Source: CAWBVG01 sp963792175 (GTDB lineage Bacteria > Acidobacteriota > Vicinamibacteria > Vicinamibacterales > CAVVIG01). From it: a stretch of 64,000 bases of DNA. Below the pieces are notes generated by a model. It had not been told where the DNA came from and did not search any database. It saw only the letters and a list, made by a program, of their open reading frames with translations. Numbering within the stretch: position 1 is the first letter of the stretch; each line of letters opens with the position of its first letter. Positions 58,083-64,000 of the stretch are shown one piece after another. The stretch is taken from contig CAWBVG010000033.1 in NCBI GenBank assembly GCA_963792175.1, positions 248,001 to 312,000 of the forward strand, written 5' to 3'. The translations under genes were made by a program, and so were the position numbers.

Positions 58083-59129
58083 ATGGCGATCCTGTACGGC
58101 GTCCTCCGAGGTCGCCCGGACCGATACAAGCGCGAAGACAACACATCGACCCCTCATCTGCAGATTCGCGTCCTCGAGAACAGCGGCCAGCCCTGGCGGA
58201 TCGCGGTGAACGTGCAGTCCGACAGCGGTTCAAACGTCGCGTTCTGGATCGTCGACCCATTGGTCGATCATCCGCTGCTGGCATCGCTGCCCGGAAAGGT
58301 GTCCGGGTTCAGCACGGTGGCCAGGAAAGCCGACGAAGCTCTCGACTACGTCAAGGCGCCGTTGTTCGACTGGCCGCACGGCCGGCTGCTGCCGCCGTCC
58401 GGCAGCGCGAGCAGTGACGACCTGCAGGACCTGCTGTCGCTGTATCTCGACCAATGCAAGAATGCCGGCGGCGAGGTCTACGCCTTCGGCGCCAAGTTCG
58501 ACCAGAACCTGCACAAGCCGATCGACATCGAGTTCGGCAACACCGACGGTCTTCATGGCATCCACGACATTCACATGAACCAGGGCAATGTCGGTTCGCA
58601 CGCTGGCGACAACGGCGCCTTTCACGATGGCGGGCTTGTGCTGGCGTTTCCCGATCGGTATCTCGGCCTGTTCCTCGGCTTCCAGACCCAACGCATCCCG
58701 ACTGACGCCGCGGGGAACGCGGCGGCCGGGGCTACTGCCATCGGCCAGATTCTCGCGGGAGGGCCGACGACGCCTCCGCCCGTGCCGGTCCCCTCTCCTT
58801 CTTCTTCGATCTACATCGAGCGCGCGCTGATCAATCCCAGTGGCAACGACGCGGGCCGTGAGGTCGTCGTGCTGGCGAGCCTCGTCACGACCGCGCAGAC
58901 ACTCACCAACTGGCGCCTGATGGACAAGAACGGGCGGATGACACCGGTCAACACGACGCTCGGGCCGGGGCAGTCCGTGGCGATTGCGCTCGACGGCAAC
59001 GGTGTCCAGCTCGGCAACCAGGGAGGCAATCTGATCCTCCAGGACAACCACAACGTTCAGGTCGACGTGGTGACCTACACTTCTCAGGACGCCTCTTCCG
59101 AAAACCGCTACTTCCGCTTCCGCCGCTGA
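58083..59129 (+). CDS. DUF2278 (YukJ-like) protein with C-terminal lamin-tail domain
   Basis: Intact 348 residues from ATG 58083, with GAGAGGTGG directly upstream. Residues 1-215 are DUF2278: AILYGVLRGRPDRYKREDNT, PHLQIRVLENSGQPWRIAVN, HGIHDIHMNQGNVGSHAGDN, DNGAFHDGGLVLAFPDR. A Pro/Ser linker (PPPVPVPSPSSS) leads to a lamin-tail-like beta sandwich (YIERALINPSGNDAGREVVV; NWRLMDKNGRMTPV). No signal peptide. Function unknown; DUF2278 may be a nuclease or hydrolase given its conserved His/Asp/Gly loops, but this is speculation. Confidence 0.8.
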   Translation: MAILYGVLRGRPDRYKREDNTSTPHLQIRVLENSGQPWRIAVNVQSDSGSNVAFWIVDPLVDHPLLASLPGKVSGFSTVARKADEALDYVKAPLFDWPHGRLLPPSGSASSDDLQDLLSLYLDQCKNAGGEVYAFGAKFDQNLHKPIDIEFGNTDGLHGIHDIHMNQGNVGSHAGDNGAFHDGGLVLAFPDRYLGLFLGFQTQRIPTDAAGNAAAGATAIGQILAGGPTTPPPVPVPSPSSSIYIERALINPSGNDAGREVVVLASLVTTAQTLTNWRLMDKNGRMTPVNTTLGPGQSVAIALDGNGVQLGNQGGNLILQDNHNVQVDVVTYTSQDASSENRYFRFRR

Positions 59130-59242
59130 GATTGCCGCGACCAGGGTGCGGCGCGTGGGGTGCTCGACTGCCTGCGCGTCGCGGCTGATCCGCGGACGAG
59201 CTTTCCGTTGTGACTGAGTTCGCGCTCGACCACTCCGTCAGA

Positions 59243-59265
59243 GGAATATTAGACTGTTTATCTAA
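59243..59265 (+). promoter_or_regulatory. GGAATATT plus TTAGA-N7-TCTAA inverted repeat upstream of histidine kinase
   Basis: In the 184-base spacer before the histidine kinase, GGAATATT (59243-59250) overlaps an inverted repeat TTAGA (59249-59253) / TCTAA (59261-59265). The first eight bases match the motif after the STAND regulators, but the downstream block (GAGATTA) does not occur at the same offset. The rest of the spacer shows nothing clear. Confidence 0.35.
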
Positions 59266-59313
59266 GGCGTTCGGGGGAGCCAAAGCGGCGATGACCGCAT
59301 ACGGAGGTGCCCG

Positions 59314-61512
59314 ATGGTCGAGAAGCACCGAGGTGACCCCAAACGGAAACGAACCGCAGTCGACGCTGCGTCGCGAGCAGCGGAAATGACGAACAAGGCC
59401 GCTGCTGTCGCGGAACGCGAAGAGACCCGAGCCCGGTTCGCGGAAGAAGTCGCGCATGTTGGGTCGGCGGTCGCGCGCGAACTCGCCCTGCCAAGAATCC
59501 TGGACGTGGTCCTTGACGAGACCGTCCTGACGTTAGGGGCGCAATTCGCACAGGTCTACTTGACCGACGAGCATCAACCCATGCTCGAACTGGTCGGACA
59601 CCGCAATCTCCCCGACGATCTCAAGGAGAGACTGTCGCGCGTCTCGTTCGATGATCCATTGCTCGCCGCTCGGGCCGCCTCAACGCGAGAGGCCCAGATG
59701 ATTTCCTCGATCGACGAGATTGATCCCGCTCTCGAACTGACCCGCGAGCTCATGTCGAGAATGGGCTGCGAAAGCATTGTTGCCCTGCCGCTCGTTGTCC
59801 GCGACCGGCTCCTTGGGGTGCTGGTATTCGCCATGGAGGCTCCGCACGAGTACACACACGAGGAGCGCGTCGCCCTTGACCGTTGCGCGAACATTTTCTC
59901 CTTCGGCATCGCGAATGCCACCGCCTACGAACACGAACACCGGCTTCATCTGCTCTTCGAAGCGGTCGGGAACGCGACTCTCGCCATCGCGAGCGAGTTC
60001 GAGCTGCGCCCCGTGTTGCAGAACATCGTCGATGAGGCACGGCGCATCGCCGGCGCGGAGTACGGCGCGCTGTGGCTCTTCGTCGCCGAAGAGGGGGCAT
60101 TCTGGCCCGTCGTCTTCAGCGGCATGACCAAGGAGCAAGAGTCCGCCATCGGTCGGCATCCAGTGCCCATCGGGACACTCGGCATTCCTGCGCTTGACGG
60201 TCAAGCTGTCAGGATGGCAGACATTCGCCCACACCAGGCCTTCGGCTGGCGTCCCGACCAATATCCGACGGTCAGCAGTCTTCTCGTTGTGCCGGTTCGT
60301 CATAAGGGCCGCAGCATCGGAAATCTGTACCTCGCAAACAAGCTTGGCGCGCCTGAGTTCAACGTCGAAGACGAGCGTGCGGTCGGGCTTCTCGCTTCGC
60401 ATGCGGGAGCAGCAGTTCGCCAAAGTCAACTGCGGGATCAACTGGACGGGGAGCGAGCAAGGTTCAGCACCATCGTGGAGAATGCCCCTCACGGCGTCCA
60501 TTTTGTCGAGGCCGGAACCGAACGAGTCATCGCAAACCGCCGTGCGTTCGAGATCGTGGGCCAGGCCGCCGTTGCCAGACTCGATGACTATAGAGGTCAG
60601 GTCTGCACGATCGATGGAAAACCGCTGCCAAGGGAAGAGTGGCCGGCTCGCCGGGTGCTGCGGGGAGAAAAGGTCGAGACTCAAGAGCTGCTGTTGCGGA
60701 GGCCGGATGGTCGCGAGGTTCCCGCGCTCGTCAGCATCGCCCCGGTACATCGCCTGAACGGTCAGCTGGAAGGCGTCGTTGTCGCCTACGAGGATATCTC
60801 CGTTCTGAAAGACCTGCAGCGGCTGCGCGAAGAGTGGGCCTCCATCGTCACTCACGATTTGCGGCAGCCGCTCAATGTCATCGTGACCTACATCACCATG
60901 CTTCGGGACATGGCTCAGAGCCCTGATCCACAAACGCTCGCCAAGGGGATCGAGCAGACGTTGAAGGCGGCGAAGACATTGAACCGGATGATCAGCGATC
61001 TGGCCGACGTCACACACATCGAAACCAGGCGTCTGGATCTGGCGCGTCAACTGGCCGACATCCACGTTCTGGTCCGTGAGTCCGTGGAGCAGCAACGGGT
61101 CGTGTCGCCCGATCGGATCATCAACCTGCAGGTCGGTTCTTCGATTCCGAAAGTGAGCGTTGATCCGACCCGCATCGAGCAGGTGCTCGGCAACCTCCTG
61201 GTGAACGCTCTCAAGTACTCCGATTCTGAAACGGCGGTGGACGTCGAGGTTCGCCAAGTACACAACGAAGTGCGCGTACTGGTCACGAACCGGGGGCCGG
61301 ACATCTCCGCCGAGGAACTGCCGAAGCTCTTTGATCGCTACTACCGCACCCCCACCGCGCGCGCCGGATCAGCGCGCGGCTTGGGGATGGGCCTCTACAT
61401 TGCCAAGGGCCTGATGGAAGCGCACGGTGGTCGCATCTGGGCAGAGAGCCGGCTCGGCCAGACGACGTTTCAGTTCGCGCTTCCGATGATGCGAGAGGGC
61501 GCGTTCCATTGA
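59314..61512 (+). CDS. GAF-GAF-PAS sensor histidine kinase
   Basis: Intact 732 residues. No transmembrane helix, so it is probably cytosolic. Domains: coiled coil (about 20-55), GAF1 (about 60-205; IVALPLVVRDRLLGVLVFAM), GAF2 (about 220-385; SLLVVPVRHKGRSIGNLYLA), PAS (about 390-500; IVENAPHGVHFVEAGTERVI), HisKA (phospho-His in WASIVTHDLRQPLN near 515) and HATPase (VLGNLLVNALKYSDSETAVD, ARGLGMGLYIAKGLMEAHGG). The partner response regulator is not in the window. The start follows CGGAGGTGCCCG, a good Shine-Dalgarno. Confidence 0.88.
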   Translation: MVEKHRGDPKRKRTAVDAASRAAEMTNKAAAVAEREETRARFAEEVAHVGSAVARELALPRILDVVLDETVLTLGAQFAQVYLTDEHQPMLELVGHRNLPDDLKERLSRVSFDDPLLAARAASTREAQMISSIDEIDPALELTRELMSRMGCESIVALPLVVRDRLLGVLVFAMEAPHEYTHEERVALDRCANIFSFGIANATAYEHEHRLHLLFEAVGNATLAIASEFELRPVLQNIVDEARRIAGAEYGALWLFVAEEGAFWPVVFSGMTKEQESAIGRHPVPIGTLGIPALDGQAVRMADIRPHQAFGWRPDQYPTVSSLLVVPVRHKGRSIGNLYLANKLGAPEFNVEDERAVGLLASHAGAAVRQSQLRDQLDGERARFSTIVENAPHGVHFVEAGTERVIANRRAFEIVGQAAVARLDDYRGQVCTIDGKPLPREEWPARRVLRGEKVETQELLLRRPDGREVPALVSIAPVHRLNGQLEGVVVAYEDISVLKDLQRLREEWASIVTHDLRQPLNVIVTYITMLRDMAQSPDPQTLAKGIEQTLKAAKTLNRMISDLADVTHIETRRLDLARQLADIHVLVRESVEQQRVVSPDRIINLQVGSSIPKVSVDPTRIEQVLGNLLVNALKYSDSETAVDVEVRQVHNEVRVLVTNRGPDISAEELPKLFDRYYRTPTARAGSARGLGMGLYIAKGLMEAHGGRIWAESRLGQTTFQFALPMMREGAFH

Positions 61513-61625
61513 TCGATCGAGGGCGCCTCTCGTCGCTGTGCTATCGTTGGGCAAGCGATGATCGGTGAAGCGGCCATCAAGAGGAACCCCATGGCAGCTC
61601 GCTGAAATCGCCAGTAATTCAATGC

Positions 61626-61716
61626 GGTGAGGTGGCCGAGTGGCTGAAGGCGGCGGTTTGCTAAACCGTTGTACGGCCTAAAAGCTGTACCCAGGGTTCG
61701 AATCCCTGCCTCACCG
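61626..61716 (+). tRNA. tRNA-Ser (anticodon GCT)
   Basis: A complete class II tRNA: acceptor GGTGAGG pairs with CCTCACC, discriminator G, T-arm CAGGG-TTCGAAT-CCCTG, long variable arm (GTACGGC...GCTGTAC) and anticodon loop TTGCTAA. Loop nucleotides give anticodon GCT, reading AGC/AGT. CCA is not encoded. It is followed after a few bases by the hairpin repeat array and then gltX. Confidence 0.93.
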
Positions 61717-61719
61717 ACC

Positions 61720-61848
61720 TTCGCTCGCCTGCTGCTTGAGCGAGCTTCGGTCGGCAAGCCGACTTCGCTCGGTGTTGCGGAGCGAGCTCCGGCCGGCAGG
61801 CCGACTTCGCTCGCTGGTTGCTGAGCGAGCTACGGCCGGCAAGCCGCC
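61720..61848 (+). repeat. Three-unit tandem repeat of about 43 bp with hairpins
   Basis: Units start TTCGCTCG at 61720, 61764 and 61806. Each has TTCGCTCG, an 8-10 base variable loop, GAGCGAGC, then a CGGYCGGC(A)AGCCG segment. CGCTCG and CGAGCG can pair within each unit, giving three similar stem-loops, and the GCCGGC core gives a second small palindrome. The array fills the space between tRNA-Ser and gltX. A similar GCTCGCTCG fragment follows the tRNA-Gln at the end of the window. Confidence 0.75.
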
Positions 61849-61860
61849 CATCCAATTGCC

Positions 61861-63312
61861 ATGATCCCGCGCGTTCGCTTTGCTCCTTCTCCCACCGGCT
61901 ATCTCCACGTCGGCGGCGCTCGAACCGCGCTCTTCAACTGGCTCTTTGCCCGACGCCTCGGCGGCACACTGGTCCTTCGCATCGAGGACACCGACGTCGA
62001 GCGATCGTCGCCGGAAATGGTCGAGGGGATCCTCGACGGCATGCGGTGGTTGGGTCTCGACTGGGACGAGGGCCCCAAGGTCGACGGCCCGTACGCGCCG
62101 TACTTTCAATCCGAACGCCTCGATCGCTATCGCGCGATGGCGGCGCGTCTCGTCGCGCAGGAAAGCGCGTACTACTGCTACTGCACGCCGGAGGAGCTCA
62201 AGGCGAAGCGACAACAGGGTGTCGAAAAATACGATCGCACCTGCTGTGCGTTGACCGCGGACGAGATCGCCGCACGCGAAAAGGCCGGCATGCCGCGGGC
62301 CGTTCGCGTGCGCGTCCCGGCAGGCGTCACGCGCTTCGAGGATCTGGTGCACGGGCCGATCGAATTCGATGGCGCGAACATCGAGGACTTCGTGATCCTC
62401 AGATCCGACGGCCATCCCACCTACCAGCTCTCTGTCGTGTCAGACGATGTGGAGATGAAGATCACGCACGTGGTGAGGGGCGACGACCACATCTCCAACA
62501 CGCCGAAGCAGATTCTGTTGTATCGCGCGATCGGCGCGGACGTGCCGCAGTTCGCGCACGTGCCGCTGATTCTGGGACCGGACAAGAAACGGCTGAGCAA
62601 GCGTCACGGGGCAACGTCCGTGATGGAGTACGCGCGGCAGGGATACCTGCCCGAAGCGATGTTCAACTTCCTGGCGATGCTGGGATGGTCGCCCGGGGGC
62701 AATCAGGAGCTGTATACGCGCGACGAGCTGGTGCGCGCGTTCGCGCTCGAAGGTATCAGCGGCGGCAATGCGGTCTTCAATCCGGAAAAGCTCGACTGGT
62801 TCAACCAGCAGCACATGGCGCTGCTGCCGCCAATCGAGCTGGCGCGCCGGCTGAAACCGCTGTTTGCCGCGGCCGGCCTCTGGAAGGACGAGTATCTCGG
62901 CGATCGGCACGCGTGGTTGTTCGCCGTCATCGAGCTGCTGAAGCCGCGCGTCAAGCGGCTCGACGATTTTGTGGTGCACGGACGCTTCTTCTTTACGGAT
63001 GCGATCGAGTACGACCAGGCCGCGGTCGACAAGCACGTACGGATCGAGGGAATGCGCGAGCATCTCGCTGCGCTCGACGCGGCGTTCGCCAGGCTCGAGC
63101 ACTTCGATGAGGCGTCGGTGGAAGCGGCGCTGCGTGCGACAGCCGAGGCGCGGGGTGTGAAGGCGGCTGTACTGATTCACGCGATCCGTGTAACGGTCAC
63201 GGGTAAAGCAGTAAGTCCTGGCCTCTTCGAGGTGCTCGCCCTGCTCGGTCCCGATGAGGTTCGTCGTCGTGTCACCGAAATGGTTGAGCTCCTAGGCGCC
63301 TCGCGTTCCTAA
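61861..63312 (+). CDS. gltX: Glutamyl-tRNA synthetase
   Basis: Intact 483 residues. Class I aminoacyl-tRNA synthetase that loads Glu onto its tRNA. The HIGH motif is FAPSPTGYLHVGGARTALFN (residues 7-26; HVGG), the KMSKS motif is KRLSKRHG near 244, and FEDLVHGPIEFDGANIEDFV and VRGDDHISNTPKQILLYRAI are typical of bacterial GluRS. The anticodon-binding region occupies the C-terminal ~170 residues. No obvious Shine-Dalgarno fits; the region upstream is the hairpin repeat. It is among the most securely identified genes here. Confidence 0.95.
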   Translation: MIPRVRFAPSPTGYLHVGGARTALFNWLFARRLGGTLVLRIEDTDVERSSPEMVEGILDGMRWLGLDWDEGPKVDGPYAPYFQSERLDRYRAMAARLVAQESAYYCYCTPEELKAKRQQGVEKYDRTCCALTADEIAAREKAGMPRAVRVRVPAGVTRFEDLVHGPIEFDGANIEDFVILRSDGHPTYQLSVVSDDVEMKITHVVRGDDHISNTPKQILLYRAIGADVPQFAHVPLILGPDKKRLSKRHGATSVMEYARQGYLPEAMFNFLAMLGWSPGGNQELYTRDELVRAFALEGISGGNAVFNPEKLDWFNQQHMALLPPIELARRLKPLFAAAGLWKDEYLGDRHAWLFAVIELLKPRVKRLDDFVVHGRFFFTDAIEYDQAAVDKHVRIEGMREHLAALDAAFARLEHFDEASVEAALRATAEARGVKAAVLIHAIRVTVTGKAVSPGLFEVLALLGPDEVRRRVTEMVELLGASRS

Positions 63313-63520
63313 ACCTTCCTTTATTTTTCCCACCGCGAAGTGACTGAGCAGGCAGAGGTTGCCCGCCTGTGGCGACAGTTTTCCGTCTCGCGAACCCTCG
63401 TGAACCATCGAGTGTGAAAACGCTTTCCTAAGTACTTTCATTGCTGAGAGTTACCGGCGTTTTATGGCACATCCGTTGCAGCCCGAGTGTTTTGTAGCAC
63501 TTGGGTGCCGGGAGGTTAAC
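63313..63520. other. Intergenic region between gltX and the KGG protein
   Basis: 208 bases with no supported gene. After the gltX stop there is a T-rich tract (TTTATTTTTCCC, about 63320-63331) that could end transcription, but the preceding palindrome (AGGCGCCT) is weak. CAGGC...GCCTG near 63352-63372 is a short inverted repeat. AT content is higher than in neighbours near 63411-63450, where the KGG promoter probably lies. Confidence 0.4.
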
Positions 63521-63790
63521 GTGGCCAAAGAAGATCGCGGATTTGCATCGATGGATCGCGGCAAGCAGCGCGAGATAGCCAGTAAAGGCGGCAAGGCGGC
63601 GCACCAGAAGGGCACCGCTCACGAATGGACGAGTGAAGAGGCGCGCGAGGCCGGACGCAAGGGCGGCATGGCGAGCCATCGACGGAAGCAGGAGCAGTCG
63701 CCGGCGGAGCCGACGAGCCAGACCAATGAGGAACAGACTGTCGCGAGCTCGAACCCCGAGCAGATGATGGGGACTGACAGTCTGCCGTAG
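63521..63790 (+). CDS. KGG-motif stress-induced small protein
   Basis: Intact 89 residues from GTG 63521, with GGAGG at 63511-63515. The KGG (stress-induced acidophilic repeat) motif occurs twice: REIASKGGKAAHQKGTAHEW and REAGRKGGMASHRRKQEQ. A Glu/Gln/Ser-rich tail follows. Family members are small, hydrophilic proteins induced by desiccation or general stress, role unknown. An ATG 19 codons upstream (63464) lacks a Shine-Dalgarno. Confidence 0.82.
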   Translation: MAKEDRGFASMDRGKQREIASKGGKAAHQKGTAHEWTSEEAREAGRKGGMASHRRKQEQSPAEPTSQTNEEQTVASSNPEQMMGTDSLP

Positions 63791-63846
63791 ATCGTTCTCG
63801 ATTCGATCGGACCCTTGACTGGACGGCCCAGTGCTGGCTGCTGCGC

Positions 63847-63852
63847 TATAAT
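63847..63852 (+). promoter_or_regulatory. TATAAT -10 hexamer upstream of tRNA-Gln
   Basis: A perfect TATAAT stands 36 bases before the mature tRNA 5' end (63889), the usual distance for tRNA promoters. The only TTGACT (63815-63820) is 26 bases upstream, too far for a standard -35, so this is a weak or extended -10 promoter. Confidence 0.5.
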
Positions 63853-63888
63853 CGAAAGTTCCCGCCTAACGCAGCGCGCAGACTGCAC

Positions 63889-63962
63889 TGGGAGGTCGTC
63901 CAACGGTAGGACACATGGCTCTGGACCACGGTATCGGGGTTCGAATCCCTGCCTCCCAGCCA
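63889..63962 (+). tRNA. tRNA-Gln (anticodon CTG)
   Basis: Acceptor TGGGAGG pairs with CCTCCCA; D stem GTCC/GGAC; anticodon loop CTCTGGA gives CTG; T-arm CGGGG-TTCGAAT-CCCTG; discriminator G followed by encoded CCA. The anticodon stem CATGG/CCACG contains one A-C mismatch. Glutamine identity is supported by the CTG anticodon and the TCGTCCAACGGTAGGAC D-arm. Confidence 0.9.
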
Positions 63963-63963
63963 C

Positions 63964-63990
63964 ACTCGCTCACTTCTTCAAGCTCGCTCG
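63964..63990 (+). repeat. Fragment resembling the tRNA-Ser hairpin repeat
   Basis: After tRNA-Gln the sequence has ACTCGCTC and, 18 bases on, GCTCGCTCG, then runs off the window. It shares the CTCGCTCG core with the units at 61720-61848, but too little is visible to call it the same repeat with certainty. Confidence 0.35.
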
Positions 63991-64000
63991 TGCGACTGGT

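Noticed and set aside
59680..61263. 527-codon open frame on the minus strand under the histidine kinase
   Set aside because: It lies fully antisense to an intact, motif-rich kinase gene. High GC makes long empty frames common. No domain or signal is seen.
61720..61848. CRISPR array
   Set aside because: Only three units, no constant-length unique spacers, no cas genes; units are internally palindromic.
63815..63852. TTGACT/TATAAT as a full promoter for tRNA-Gln
   Set aside because: The spacer is 26 bases, too long for sigma-70. Only the -10 is kept.

Overview
This is a very gene-dense, GC-rich bacterial chromosome segment. The gene content points to Acidobacteriota, most likely a Vicinamibacteria-type soil or sediment lineage. 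The evidence is an ADOP-type FtsX/MacB permease, several Ser/Thr kinases carrying TPR or TolB/PD40 repeats, an ankyrin/DUF1592/DUF1552 gene trio, a PA2778/PA2779-type pair, and many secreted metal-dependent hydrolases. This assignment is inference; the window holds no rRNA gene. I see no mobile element, CRISPR array or origin.

Layout. (1) 0.1-10.5 kb is a cell-surface glycan cluster: two GT2 glycosyltransferases, a class III aminotransferase, a GT39-like membrane glycosyltransferase, a sugar C-methyltransferase, an NAD-dependent epimerase, an RmlC-like epimerase, a DUF4910 aminopeptidase-like protein, an RfbF-like nucleotidyltransferase and a PIG-L deacetylase. (2) 10.5-15.2 kb has a secreted PHP protein and, on the minus strand, a four-gene envelope operon: PA2779-like protein, a C39 peptidase-TPR-POTRA-beta-barrel fusion, a Skp/OmpH chaperone and VanZ. 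(3) 15.3-34.3 kb carries housekeeping and catabolic genes: methyltransferase, PHP, NUDIX, M28 and M64 peptidases, amidohydrolase, APC permease, a histone-H1-like protein, a sigma factor/kinase pair, creatininase, a kinase-TPR protein, MmgE/PrpD, OmpA, an outer-membrane barrel and a serine hydrolase. (4) 34.3-42.7 kb is a regulatory island: an ECF sigma factor divergent from the first of two tandem paralogous XRE-STAND-TPR regulators. Each regulator is followed by a shared GGAATATTCGAG-N8-GAGATTA motif and then genes for secreted proteins. (5) 42.8-52.7 kb has an ADOP permease, a kinase-PD40 receptor, a B3 metallo-beta-lactamase with Gln at ligand position 116, a YpfJ-like peptidase, an MBL hydrolase and a truncated Dyp peroxidase. 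(6) 52.7-58.0 kb is the ankyrin/DUF1592/DUF1552 operon. (7) 58-64 kb has a DUF2278 protein, a GAF/PAS histidine kinase, tRNA-Ser(GCT), a short hairpin repeat array, gltX, a KGG stress protein and tRNA-Gln(CTG).

The window is unusual in that about half of the protein genes are interrupted by frameshifts, nearly all equivalent to a single inserted base, while conserved sequence resumes immediately in the next frame. The likeliest explanation is residual assembly error. Broken genes are therefore annotated over their whole reconstructed span, with the breaks noted. The last ~7 kb and 15.3-20.9 kb are free of breaks. Two genes, the Dyp peroxidase and one kinase-TPR protein, additionally lack whole domains and may be truly defective.
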